64,000 nt of DNA. Origin: Bufo bufo (lineage: Eukaryota; Chordata; Amphibia; Anura; Bufonidae). This document shows positions 1 to 10,234 of the stretch, one piece after another (the stretch's first letter is position 1; every line of letters starts with the position of its first letter). The notes under the pieces are model-generated. The model did not search any database. It had not been told where the DNA came from and saw only the letters and a program-made list of their open reading frames with translations. The position numbers and the translations under genes are program-made. The stretch lies in contig NC_053392.1 in the NCBI RefSeq assembly GCF_905171765.1, forward strand, positions 105,760,220-105,824,219, given 5' to 3'.

Positions 1-732
1 ACCGGAGGGCGTACGTATAACTGTCAGATCCAATTGTAGCCAATGGAGATCCACTGGTTCCCAGCATTATCTGGCTATGTCGGATATGATGAACTGCAGC
101 AGGCGGTTCCACTGCCAGATTTCTAAAGGCTTTTGTGAACAGAGCCTAACAGTCTAACACTGCTCTGATCAGTAACCAGTAAAACCCATTCAGTGCGCAC
201 AAAAGCCTGCAGACAATATAGCTTTGCAAATGTTTGCGTTCAATATGGGCAACTACTCCACATTTTCTTTGTAACCACTCCCAATGTGTCTGGATTGGCA
301 TGGGCAAGATCTTGAAGGGTAGAAGTAGCTGAGCCACTTCAGCACAAAATCCTTAGGGACCTTCCAATTTCAGCAAGAAACAATGAGCGGTGAAATAGCC
401 TGACATAAAGAACCAAGTAGAAATTACCTAGCAGAACCAGCTCCCCCAGCAGGGCTTTAACTGGCTGCAGCGGTGATGATTGCTGCAGCCAATCACTGGC
501 ATTTTTGGTGCACCACTGAGGCCAATGAATTCCCTGGGACCCATCTCATGAAATTGATGTATTCTGTGGAACATCTACCCCCTTATACCAGGGCAGGGTA
601 CTTTGGTGTACATTAAAACCTTTCCTTACTCGGATTTGGGCCTTATGCTTGAAGTAAGAGATTGTCTCTGAAGTGCAGCCTCATTCTGATAAGATGTCCT
701 GTTCTAATTTCTACAAAATGCAGTGTGGCTTC
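1..732. other. Unassigned stretch
   Basis: I see no convincing gene, terminal inverted repeat or tandem repeat here. Open frames are short and lack coding character. It is probably intergenic or intronic sequence. Confidence 0.4.
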
Positions 733-735
733 TTA

Positions 736-1202
736 GGCTACTTTCACACTGGCGTTTCTGGGTCAGCTTGTGAGATCTGTTTCAGGGCTCTCACAAGCGG
801 CCCAAAACGTATCAGTTTAGCCCCAATGCATTCTGAATGGATAAGGATCAATTCAGAATGCATCCGTTTAGCCTCTATTCCGCTCTGGAGGCGGACACCA
901 AAACACAGCGTTTTGATGTCCGCCTGACAATGCGGAGCCAAACAGATCCGTCCTGACTTACCATGTAAGTCAGGACGGATCAGTTTTCCCTGACACAATA
1001 TGGCGCAATTGAAAACGGATCCGCCGCCCATTGACTTTTAGTGTAAGTCAGGACGGATCCGTTTGCATTATCATGAACACAAAAAAACATGGTAATGCAA
1101 ACGGATCCGTTCTGAACAGATACAAGCGTTTGCATTATCGGTGCGGATCCGTCTGTGCAGATACAAGACGGATCCGCACCTAACGCAGGTGTAAAAGTAG
1201 CC
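736..1202. mobile_element. Harbinger-like MITE, family A, copy 1
   Basis: The element begins with GGCTACTTTCACACT and ends with the near-complement GTGTAAAAGTAGCC. It is flanked by the 3-bp direct repeat TTA (733-735 and 1203-1205). A TWA target duplication of 3 bp is the hallmark of PIF/Harbinger transposons. The interior has no open frame and is full of short palindromes built on GGATCC, as in the other copies in this window (11785, 14995, 29496, 30269, 41008, 54274, 59826). It is non-autonomous, so mobilisation would need a transposase from elsewhere. Confidence 0.85.
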
Positions 1203-1205
1203 TTA

Positions 1206-1796
1206 TAGAGGAGGGGATGCAGCTGCAGTTTCTCTCTCTGTGGCCCAAAATTGTGGCACACCTCATTTTAGACACTATGGGGACAAGTTATCATCTCCCT
1301 GTGCCAGTTCACTGACGGAAAATAGTTGCCAAGTTGCGCTTGTGATATTATGTAAATGTAGTTGCAAGTGGAGTATATACTCTTTCCAAGAATAGAGTGG
1401 GGCGAGGGCATGGCCAGTTTACCTTCTTTTATGCCAACTTTCTGGTGCAACTCCGAGCTGTCGTAGATTTTAGTGTAGGCACATGGACAGCAAGAGGATG
1501 TGCTTATTTATGGAAAGGCTTGCGTCTCATCATACGTTTTCTCCAGTTACTCATATTTGCCCAAAAAAAATGACTGACATCCTCGACATTTGCAGTTTGT
1601 GGATGTGGGTAGCTTCTGCATGGATGAAGCTGAAATCCACAAAAAAGTGTTGCAGATTAGACCAACTCAGAGTTGGTCTAAGGTTTTTAGTGGACCGCAT
1701 ATTGGCGCAAGGGGACAAACGTCAGTGTAAGCTAAGAGTTAATAGGTGGTATAAAGCAGACTAGGCCGGATGTGCCATCTAACATCAGCTGATCCA
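1206..1796. other. Unassigned stretch with one small hairpin
   Basis: No gene is recognised. A perfect 12-bp-arm hairpin lies at 1657-1681 (TTAGACCAACTC and its complement). It could be the end of a decayed element. Confidence 0.35.
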
Positions 1797-1945
1797 CTAT
1801 GGCTACACGGCGACCACTGGTCGCGCCCACAGCTGGATTTCTTGCGACTGCTGGGCTAGTCCCATTAATTTCTATGGGATCACCGCTGCTCAGCGACCCT
1901 GACCACACCAACTGGTACGCAACCAGTGTTGTCGTCTAGTCCTAG
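1797..1945. mobile_element. Short imperfect inverted-repeat element
   Basis: The left end (CTATGGCTACACGG...) and right end (...GTCGTCTAGTCCTAG) are imperfect complements over about 24 bp. The interior is also partly self-complementary and has no open frame. This fits a small decayed MITE. I could not establish a target duplication. Confidence 0.5.
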
Positions 1946-2165
1946 CCTTAGAGCGCCTCAAAAGCTAATTACAGTAACTCGAAATTATCGACAAATGAAC
2001 ATCAAGAGATAAATTGTTGGCTGTGGCTCGAACAATTCTACTTGTCCGAAAAGTCACCGTCACATCTAATCGGAAACCTGCCGATATTAAATGTGTATGG
2101 CAGCCTTTACATTAATATCTGCCGGCACGGATTCTATGTAATAAAAAAATAAAATAAAAAACACA

Positions 2166-2478
2166 CGCCCCATTCACACGCCTGCAATTCTGTTCCACAT
2201 TTTGCGGAACGGAATTGCGGACCCATTCATTTCTATGGGGCCACACTATGTGCTGTCCGGATCCGGAAATGAGGATCCGCACTACCGGGTCTGCAATTCT
2301 GTTCCCGGTAAAAATAGAACATGTCCTATTCTTGTCCGCAATTGCGGACAAGATTAGGCATTTTTGTATTATAGTGCCGGCGATGTGCGGTCTGCAAAAT
2401 GCGGGACGCACATTGCCGATGTCCGTGTTTTGCAGATCCGTGGATCCACAAAACACATACAGATGTGTGAATGGACCC
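2166..2478. mobile_element. MITE, family D (GGGTCCATTCACAC ends)
   Basis: The right end reads GTGTGAATGGACCC followed by TAA. The left end, GCCCCATTCACACG, is a diverged complement. The interior carries motifs shared with the copies at 26645, 54939 and 63595, such as TTGCGGAC, ACCCATTCATTTC and ACATGTCCTATTCTTGTCCGC. It has no coding capacity and is probably Harbinger-related. Confidence 0.6.
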
Positions 2479-2514
2479 TAATCCAGAACCAGCTAAGGGA
2501 AGATTCAGATCAGT

Positions 2515-2760
2515 GGCCGGTAACTACGGCAGTCTGTCCTGGCAGAGTAGCAGGCTACCAGAGTTACCATATCCGGCACTGATCCCCATTCATTATAATG
2601 GGATCTAATGGTGATTGGGTGTTTCTCCTGCATAAACCCTGGCATTCTGCCAGAAAAATACTGCTGCATTTATGCCGGATGACTGTCAGATCCCATTATA
2701 ATGAATGAGGATCAGGCAGTGCCCGGCTATGCTGGATAATGTAACTCCGGTGCTCTGCTC
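2515..2760. repeat. Imperfect palindromic repeat
   Basis: Inverted arms at about 2573-2604 and 2689-2725 share a core CATTATAATGGGATC and its complement. The spacing and lack of an open frame suggest a foldback or MITE remnant. No target duplication was found. Confidence 0.5.
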
Positions 2761-2777
2761 CTCTGCTGGGAGCAGAT

Positions 2778-3400
2778 GTGAACCTACCTCAAGAAGATGA
2801 GATTTTCAATATTCAAAATCTCATCTACACGGTGCAGAAATTTCCTATGTGGAAACTGACTTGCGGTATGGATTCGAAAATCTGCAGCATGTCGTCGGCA
2901 GTGCATATTTCATCCTTTACAATGCAAAAGGTGAAAAGAGGTAAAGCCACGTCAAGAACTGCAAGCAACATGTGGATTTGGAGGGGAAATACAGCAAAAT
3001 ATGCACGAAAAACCGGAATAAACTACACTGCCGAACACATGTACCCTTACATGGGCAAATTCTCAATCATCAGCCTGGGTAAAAGAGCCCTTAGGGTTTC
3101 TTATTTTACAGTCCTCCGCTCTCGGCCCTTTCTTCTGTGCACTTAGCTGTAAAACAAGCCAAGAAGTTCTCTCAGCAGCCGCACTTAGAGCCATTTCACT
3201 TCTGTCCTTGGATGATAAATACAGAATATCTGGATATACCGTATACGGGTAGACAGCAATGTAACAGCTCACGCAGCAGTACAAACTTAAATCAATTCAT
3301 TGAATACAAGAAAAATACGGCGAAAGGTTTACAAATGGAAAACGGATTAAAAACGTGATGTAAAACCAGCGCTTTACCAGGAAAAATCAGCTTGCAGCGT
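2778..3400. other. Unassigned stretch
   Basis: A 122-codon frame spans 2778-3146, but I recognise no domain in it. Composition is typical of the surrounding non-coding DNA. I do not call it a gene. Confidence 0.3.
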
Positions 3401-3408
3401 TCAGCAAT

Positions 3409-3535
3409 GAGAGCACTTACACTGACATACAGAGTGGCGGCAGAGGTCGCAATAACGCCTGTACAAGCGTCATTGATGCCTGTTCAGGCCATATTACTCC
3501 CTGGAAAAAGTTGTACCAATACGCCTTGGACCTTC
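3409..3535. repeat. Dispersed repeat shared with 61540-61641
   Basis: The blocks AGAGGTCGCAATAAC, TGTACAAGCGTCA and TGTTCAGGCCAT, plus the string ending GGAAAAAGT, recur in the same order near 61552-61620. The family is unidentified. The block CGCCTTAG also recurs at 58300 next to a MITE. Confidence 0.55.
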
Positions 3536-3539
3536 CCCC

Positions 3540-3770
3540 CAACATTTATCAGCGCAGGGCGCGCTGTGAACGGCACAGGCAGTCCGCACCAGAGCGATAC
3601 AGCGCCGAGCAGCAGGGGAAGCCGGCGGGAGCTGAAAGGAGGGTCGGCTCCCCGGAGTCTCTACACTAAGGAGAGCGGGTGCGCTGGACAAGGATCCCGG
3701 GAAATATGGCGGCAGATGAGCTGAGGACTCCTCAGAGGTAACAAACAGCCCCGGACATCGAGATGACAGT
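3540..3770 (+). promoter_or_regulatory. CpG-rich segment, possible promoter
   Basis: This segment is GC- and CpG-rich compared with its neighbours. It contains AAATATGGCGGC at 3702-3713, which resembles the YY1-type element at many vertebrate first exons. It ends in a candidate exon with a splice donor. No TATA box is obvious. The call rests on composition and context only. Confidence 0.35.
3706..3737 (+). CDS. Candidate first coding exon (unidentified gene)
   Basis: An ATG with A at -3 and G at +4 opens a frame reading MAADELRTPQ. It is interrupted after 32 bases by AG|GTAACA, a plausible 5' splice donor. Without splicing the frame would stop at once (AGG TAA). The exon lies at the downstream edge of a CpG-rich block, as vertebrate first exons often do, and the CA minisatellite would then be intronic. 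I do not recognise the protein and cannot see a second exon. It could be chance. Confidence 0.3.
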
Positions 3771-3784
3771 AGTGTGTAATCATC

Positions 3785-4415
3785 ACTGCACCCACACACA
3801 CACACTGCAACGCCCACACACACACACTGCAACGCCCACACACACACTGCAACGCCCACACACACACTGCAACGCCCACACACACACTGCAACGCCCACA
3901 CACACACTGCAACGCCCACACACACACTGCAACGCCCACACACACACTGCAACGCCCACACACACACTGCAACGCCCACACACACACACACTGCAACGCC
4001 CACACACACACACTGCAACGCCCACACACACACACTGCAACGCCCACACACACACACTGCAACGCCCACACACACACACACTGCAACGCCCACACACACA
4101 CACTGCAACGCCCACACACACACACTGCAACGCCCACACACACACACTGCAACGCCCACACACACACACTGCACCCACACACACACTGCACCCACACACA
4201 CACTGCAACGCCCACACACACACACTGCAACGCCCACACACACTGCAACGCCCACACACACACACTGCAACGCCCACACACACACACTGCAACGCCCACA
4301 CACACACTGCAACGCCCACACACACACTGCAACGCCCACACACACACTGCAACGCCCACACACACACACACACACTGCACCCACACACACACTGCACCCA
4401 CACACACACTGCAAC
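3785..4415. repeat. CA-rich minisatellite, part 1
   Basis: About 28 tandem units of 19-26 bp have the consensus CTGCAACGCCCACACACACA with a variable CA run. A few units lack the ACG (CTGCACCCACACAC). Six-frame open frames here (up to 306 codons, Cys-Val-rich or His-Thr-rich) are by-products of the periodicity. The array is interrupted at 4416 by a hAT element and resumes at 5041. Confidence 0.97.
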
Positions 4416-5032
4416 TAGGGCTGCACGATATGGGAATTTTGTGTGATTGCGATTAGGGCCCTCAAAATTGCGATAACGATATGCGATGCAATATTTTAAG
4501 GGAATTGTGCTAGAGGTCTATTTGCTTGGATTTTCAAGGCAAAAGCACACAGAAATAATACTGATAATGCTGAAATGTAGTTATGCTTAACTCCAGAACT
4601 GAAATGCACAGTATTTTTCAAAATAAAACATCTTTTACTAAATTAAATAACATATTAGCATTACTGCAAAAGTACAAAATACAAAACTTGCCATTTTCTT
4701 AATAGCACAGAACAGATAAACAGAATAAATAGAAGAACATTTGTTCATTATAACGACTTGCCTCCAGCCCCTCCTCCCTCCCCGCACTGTAACTGATGTA
4801 TCGCCGACCGCGCTGTGCAACATAGCGGCCGGCGATAGATCCGTGTCAGCCACGTAAAAAAAAAAAGTCAACCATCGCTATATAAGACGCACTGCCATTT
4901 CCCCGCACTTTTGGGGGGAAAAAAAGTTCATCTTATAAAGTGAAAAATATGGTAATACAATTGCAGCATTTTTGGGTCGGCCAATTGGCGATTGCGATTG
5001 CCATTGCTTTGGCGATATATTGTGCAGGCCTA
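4416..5032. mobile_element. hAT non-autonomous element (TAGGGCTGCACGATAT family)
   Basis: The element starts TAGGGCTGCACGATAT and ends GATATATTGTGCAGGCCTA. It is flanked by 8-bp repeats ACTGCAAC (4408-4415) and ACTACAAC (5033-5040) with one mismatch. An 8-bp duplication and TA...TA ends fit hAT transposons. The left duplication is part of the minisatellite unit, so it inserted into the array. A second copy of the family, in opposite orientation, lies at 42915-43486. Subterminal GCGAT repeats are prominent. Confidence 0.85.
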
Positions 5033-5040
5033 ACTACAAC

Positions 5041-5984
5041 CCACACACACACGCTGAACCCCCCCCCCCACACACACACACTGAACGCCACACACACACA
5101 CTGAACGCCCCCCCCCACACACTGAACCCCCCCCCCCCCCACACACACACACACACTGAACCCCCCCCCCACACACACACACACACTGAACCCCCCCCCC
5201 CCCCCCACACACACACACTGAACCCCCCCCCCCCACACACACACACACACTGAACCCCCCCCACACACACACACTGAACCCCCCCCACACACACACACAC
5301 ACAACCCCCCACACACACACTGAACCCCCCACACACACACACACACACACTGAACCCCCCACACACACACTGAACCCCCCCCCACACACACACACACTGC
5401 ACCCCTCACACACACACACACTGAACCCCCCCCCCCACACACACACACACACTGCACCCCACACACACACACACACACACACTGCACCCCACACACACAC
5501 ACACACACTGCACCCCACACACACACACACACACACACTGCACCCCACACACACACACACACACTGCACCCCACACACACACACACACACACTGCACCCC
5601 ACACACACACACACACTGCACCCCACACACACACACACACTGCACCCCACACACACACACACACTGCACCCCACACACACACACTGCACCCCACACACGC
5701 ACACTGCACCCCACACACGCACACTGCACCCCACACACGCACACTGCACCCCACACACGCACACTGCACCCCACACACGCACACTGCACCCCACACACGC
5801 ACACTGCACCCCACACACGCACACTGCACCCCACACACGCACACTGCACCCCACACACGCACACTGCACCCCACACACGCACACTGCACCCCACACACGC
5901 ACACTGCACCCCACACACGCACACTGCACCCCACACACGCACACTGCACCCCACACACGCACACTGCACCCCACACACGCACAT
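5041..5984. repeat. CA-rich minisatellite, part 2
   Basis: Units change along the array. First come CTGAAC plus a long C run plus CA repeats (5053-5450). Next is CTGCACCCC plus CA repeats (5450-5690). Last are about 15 virtually identical 20-bp units CTGCACCCCACACACGCACA (5690-5984). The uniform end indicates recent expansion or homogenisation. Open frames across it are artefacts. Confidence 0.97.
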
Positions 5985-6143
5985 GCATGTAGTGTGTAGT
6001 AAATGCAGGCTAATATAGCCAGGTGATAAAGTACAGGGTTAATTCCACTATATTGGACTGGACTTATCACTCGTCTATAATTGCTATTGCTATAACTGTT
6101 ATTCAAATTAGTAATCGTTCCCTACATAAATATCCACCTCTTA

Positions 6144-6355
6144 GGCCACGTTCACACCAGCGATATTTATTTCATAACAGAAGTGCTGGATTGGGCATGT
6201 TAGGATGGGTTTGTGTGATATGTTCAACGTACACAAAAAACGAATACATTAACGGATGCCTCAGACAGATGCCATACTGTGGCATCACTCACTATGGAGT
6301 TCCATTATTTAAAAAAAAAAAAAAAAAAAACTTTTTTTGCAGGATGGGAAAGCGT
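6144..6355. mobile_element. Left part of a MITE split by a hAT
   Basis: GGCCACGTTCACACCAG after TTA (6141-6143) resembles a Harbinger-like end. The sequence TTTTTTTGCAGGATGGGAAAG at its right edge continues after the hAT insertion, around 7563-7620. The true right end is unclear. Confidence 0.4.
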
Positions 6356-7561
6356 TAGGGCTGCAGCTAACGATTATTTGAATAATCGATTAGTTGTCGA
6401 TAATTTCATTGATTAATCGGAAAAACCGCCAAAATGACAAAAAAAAAGGGGTTTATATGATTTTACTTGAAAACTTATGTTCAAAGGCCATATTAAAACA
6501 AATTGTGGATGGCACTGTTATGGGGGGGGGGATCTGTGGATGGCACTGTTATGGGGGGGGGATCTGTGGATGGCACTGTTATGGGGGGGGGATCTGTGGA
6601 TGGCACTGTTATGGGGGGGGATCTGTGGATGGCACTGTTATGGGGGGGGGGAACTGTGGATGGCACTGTTATGGGGGGGGGATCTGTGGATGGCACTGTT
6701 ATGGGGGGGGGATCTGTGGATGGCACTGTTATGGGGGGGGGGATCTGTGGATGGCACTGTTATGGGGGGGGGGAACTGTGGATGGCACTGTTATGGGGGG
6801 GGGATCTGTGGATGGCACTGTTATGGGGGGGGATCTGTGGATGGCACTGTTATGGGGAGGGGGATCTGTGGATGGCACTGTTATGGGGGGGATCTGTGGA
6901 TGGCACTGTTATGGGGGGGGGATCTGTGGATGGCACTGTTATGGGGGGGATCTGTGGATGGCACTGTTATGGGGAGGGGGATCTGTGGATGGCACCGTTA
7001 TGGGGAGGGGGATCTGTGGATGGCACCGTTATGGGGAGGGGGATCTGTGGATGGCACCGTTATGGGGAGGGGGATCTGTGGATGGCACAGTTATGGGGAT
7101 CTGTGGATGGCACCGTTATGGGGAGGGGGATCTGTGGATGGCACCGTTATGGGGAGGGGGATCTGTGGATGGCACCGTTATGGGGAGGGGGATCTGTGGA
7201 TGGCACCGTTATGGGAGGGGGATCTGTGGATGGCACCGTTATGGGGAGGGGGATCTGTGGATGGCACCGTTATGGGGAGGGGGATCTGTGGATGGCACCG
7301 TTATGGGGAGGGGGATCTGTGGATGGCACCGTTATGGGGAGGGGGATCTGTGGATGGCACTGTTATGGGGAGGGGGATCTGTGGATGGCACCGTTATGGG
7401 GAGGGGGATCTGTGGATGGCACTGTTATGGGGAGGGGGATCTATGGATGACACTATATAACATCTTATGCTATGTGTGTCATCCACAGATCTCCCCCATA
7501 GCAGTGTCATCCACAGATCCCCCTCCGAAATCGCTAACGACGATTAATCGTTGAAGCCCTA
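6356..7561. mobile_element. hAT non-autonomous element with internal minisatellite
   Basis: The ends read TAGGGCTGCAGCTAACGATT and CGATTAATCGTTGAAGCCCTA. They are complementary, with ATCGATTA-type subterminal repeats. The 8-bp repeat GAAAGCGT is at 6348-6355 and 7563-7570, with one extra A at 7562. These features place it in hAT. The interior is occupied almost entirely by the G-rich tandem array at 6504-7455. No transposase frame is present. Confidence 0.85.
6504..7455. repeat. G-rich minisatellite (about 32 units of 29-31 bp)
   Basis: The unit is TGTGGATGGCACTGTTATGG followed by G5-G10 and ATC. The first part has uninterrupted G8-G10 tracts and CACTGTT. From about 7000 the units have GGGGAGGGGG and mostly CACCGTT, which shows block-wise homogenisation. 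All three frames stay open (up to 386 codons), which is an effect of periodicity and not coding evidence. The strand has strong G-quadruplex potential. Confidence 0.97.
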
Positions 7562-7830
7562 AGAAAGCGTAGTGTACCATGTTTTTCCATCCTGCAAAGT
7601 TCAGCAAAAAAAAAAACATGTAGGCCTAAGAAGAAGCTTAACAGACTCCACCGACTATAATGGGATCCGTTTAGTTTCCGTCTTTTTACCAGACCAAAAA
7701 GTCATGCATATAATGCTTTTTTGTCTGGTCTTTCGACAAAATCGGCAACAGAGCCTCCAACGCAGATGTGAGTTAGTGCAGGCCTACGTATTATGTATTA
7801 CTGCAACTTTCGTACGCCTCCTCGGGTAAA

Positions 7831-7890
7831 AACACTCCTCAAAAATGGTCAGGAGGGTATTTTTTACTCTTCTGGAAAAAACGTAGTGTG
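7831..7890. repeat. Short dispersed repeat, family L
   Basis: ACTCCTCAAAAATGGT, then AGGAG..TATTTTT, then ACTCTT..GAAAAAA recurs in one orientation or the other at 23645-23710, 57348-57410 and 63836-63908. The block is a partial hairpin. The family is unidentified. Confidence 0.6.
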
Positions 7891-7971
7891 ACCACTAAGT
7901 GGCGGTTTGTGCACACAAACAGCAGCCCGTGAATGGGGTTTCCCTCATCCCTGGTTTTCTCCACTGAATAA

Positions 7972-8303
7972 GGCCTCTTGCACACGACCGTATGCCCTCT
8001 GAGACATTCGGTCCGTGAGCAGGCCATATGTCCCGGAGAGGCATTGATCGTGCGCACGGGAGTACACAGCTTCAAAGATTACAATGATGCTGTGCACGTC
8101 GGGCCGCCCGCAGGACTATTGTCCTGAATTCATAAGATCGTATGAGTGCGGGACAATAGCCCCGCGGGCAGCCTGGTGTGCACAGCATCATTGTAATCTA
8201 TGATGCTGTGTACTGCCGTGCGCACAATCAATGCCTCTCCGGGACATATGGCCTGCTCACGGAGCGAATGTCTCGGAGGGCATACGGTCGTGTGCAAGAG
8301 GCC
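7972..8303. mobile_element. Harbinger-like palindromic MITE, family B
   Basis: GGCCTCTTGCACACGACCGT and its perfect complement form the ends, flanked by TAA at 7969-7971 and 8304-8306. Nearly the whole element is a hairpin: arms of about 147 bp (7972-8118 and 8155-8303) around a spacer of about 36 bp. Arm divergence is low. It is non-autonomous. Confidence 0.85.
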
Positions 8304-8429
8304 TAAATAAGTAGCATGCCACTATTTCAGACCAAAAAGCAAGGATTAGCAACAGTGTGAACTACGGCAACTCCGTCACAGATCTCGAGGTCAGTCTTGA
8401 TTTTCTACTGCTGTTAATGCAGGTCGGAT

Positions 8430-8720
8430 TTTACTCTATTTGAATGGAGCGGCAGAGACGCATGGAAGTCTCAATCTTTAGTCAACCATGAGAGACTACT
8501 GGAGATAGCCGAGCCCCTGCATTAGGCTGTGTGTGGCGTCCCCCATAGGGTGGCTCAGCAGACAAACTGGGAACACAGGCCGCCCCCCCCCCCCTCTTCT
8601 AATGATCAGTGGGAAGGTTACAACGGTCAGACCCCCACCAGACATTTATCCCCCCCTTCATCCTGTAGATATGGAATAAGTTGTCATCATGGGACAAGTC
8701 CTTGAAACCCAGGAACTACA
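8430..8720. repeat. Family J repeat (degenerate)
   Basis: The blocks GAATGGAGCGGC, GAGATAGCCGAGC, CAGACCCCCACCAGA and AAGTTGTCATCATGGGACAA match, in order, parts of the copies at 31395 and 51978. The family appears TTAA-associated elsewhere in the window. This copy is truncated and diverged. Confidence 0.5.
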
Positions 8721-8803
8721 TTTTGTTGCTGAGCTCCATAAGGTCTTGTTCACATGGAAGAAAAAAAATAAAAAATAAAGAAAGAAAAATATAATATAAT
8801 ATA

Positions 8804-9854
8804 CACTCACCTAAAGAATTATTAGGAACACCTGTTCTATTTCTCATTAATGCAATTATCTAGTCAACCAATCCCATGGCAGTTGCTTCAATGCATTTAG
8901 GGGGGTGGTCCTGGTCAAGACAATCTCCTGAACTCCAAACTGAATGTCAGAATGGGAAAGAAAGGTGATTTAAGCCATTTTGAGCGTGGCATGGTTGTTG
9001 GTGCCAGACGGGCCGGTCTGAGTATTTCACAATCTGCTCAGTTACTGGGATTTTCACGCACAACCATTTCTAGGGTTTCCAAAGAATGGTGTGAAAAGGG
9101 AAAAACATCCAGTATGCGGCAGTCCTGTGGGCAAAAATGCCTTGTGGATGCTAGAGGTCAGAGGAGAATGGGCCGACTGATTCAAGCTGATAGAAGAGCA
9201 ACGTTGACTGAAAGAAACCACTCGTTACAACCGAGGTATGCAGCAAAGCATTTGTGAAGCCACAACACGCACAACCTTGAGGCGGATGGGCTACAACAGC
9301 AGAAGACCCCACCGGGTACCACTCATCTCCACTACAAATAGGAAAAAGAGGCTACAATTTGCACGAGCTCACCAAAATTGGACTGTTGAAGACTGGAAAA
9401 ATGTTGCCTGGTCTGATGAGTCTCGAATTCTGTTGAGACATTCAAATGGTAGAGTCTGAATTTAGCGTAAACAGAATGAGAACATGTATCCATCCTCTGA
9501 TGGCTACTTCCAGCAGGATAATGCACCATGTCACAAAGCTCGAATCATTTCAAATTGGTTTCTTGAACATGACAATGAGTTCACTGTACTAAAATGGCCC
9601 CCACAGTCACCAGATCTCAACCCAATAGAGCATCTTTGGGATGTGGTGGAACGGGAGCTTCGTGCCCTGGATGTGCATCCCTCAAATCTCCATCAACTGC
9701 AAGATGCTATCCTATCAATATGGGCCAACATTTCTAAAGAATGCTATCAGCACCTTGTTGAATCAATGCCACGTAGAATTAAGGCAGTTCTGAAGGCAAA
9801 AGGGGGTCCAACACCGTATAAGTATGGTGTTCCTAATAATTCTTTAGGTGAGTA
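8804..9854 (+). mobile_element. Tc1/mariner transposon, decayed
   Basis: Terminal inverted repeats of about 30 bp (CACTCACCTAAAGAATTATT... and its complement) are flanked by TA (8802-8803 and 9855-9856). This is the Tc1/mariner signature. The interior carries broken transposase coding sequence on the + strand. At 1.05 kb it is shorter than the usual 1.3-1.6 kb of Tc1 elements, consistent with an internal deletion. Confidence 0.93.
8952..9854 (+). pseudogene. Tc1-like DDE transposase pseudogene
   Basis: From 8952 the frame encodes the N-terminal paired-like helix-turn-helix region (MGKKGDLSHFERGMVVGARR, then an SRTTISRV recognition helix). A frameshift near 9230 moves reading to the next frame (RRMGYNSRRPHRVPL). 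This contains the first catalytic Asp in WSDESR at about 9412. A stop follows at 9457. The frame resumes at 9484 with the second Asp in QQDNAPCH and the third acidic residue in PDLNPIEHLW. The roughly 75 residues normally between the first and second Asp are almost entirely missing. The copy cannot make active transposase. The start was chosen because family members begin with a similar MGK motif. Confidence 0.92.
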
Positions 9855-9929
9855 TATATGTCCTTATTTTACCTTCCATGTGTCATCCATAATCCACAGA
9901 TGCTGCTGAACAATAAAATCATTTCCAAA

Positions 9930-10216
9930 GCCTTTAGTGAAAAACGGATGCAATGCGGATGTAACAGGGATGCCATCCTTGTTATGTCGGTGACTTTAAC
10001 AGACCCATAGACTTCAATGGGCATGTCCGGGTCCGCATCACGGAGAAAAGTAGAGCATGTCTCCGTGATTTTTTTTTTTTACTGACCCATGGTCAGTAAA
10101 AAAACAAAAACAAAAACTGATATGTGCACAGATGCATTAAAATAAATGAGTACGTGTGTTGTCCATGGAAAATGCAGACCGCACACAATAAAAAACGGAA
10201 ATGTGAATGACGCCTA
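9930..10216. repeat. Truncated MITE-like repeat (family B/D motifs)
   Basis: Blocks such as GACCCATAGACTTCAATGGG, TCCGTGATTTTTT and GGAAATGTGAATGACGCC resemble interior and right-end sequence of the family B and D elements. The left end is not clear and no target duplication was seen. Confidence 0.4.
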
Positions 10217-10234
10217 AGGGCACTTCCGCACACA

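Noticed and set aside
3494..4446. Long open frames on both strands (up to 306 codons)
   Set aside because: They arise from the period of the CA-rich minisatellite. Composition is only Cys/Val or His/Thr repeats, and all frames are open.
4933..6106. Frames of 351-358 codons on the minus strand
   Set aside because: Same artefact over the second CA/C-rich array.
6504..7455. Regular repeats considered as a CRISPR array
   Set aside because: Units are directly adjacent with no unique spacers, and the context is a vertebrate hAT element.
6394..7554. Frames of 315-386 codons with GICGWHCYG-type repeats
   Set aside because: All three + frames are open because the G-rich unit length varies and lacks stops. 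There is no start context, no domain and they lie inside a hAT.
7972..8303. Strong hairpin considered as a microRNA precursor
   Set aside because: TAA duplications and family relatives show that it is a MITE. The arms are much longer than a typical pre-miRNA.
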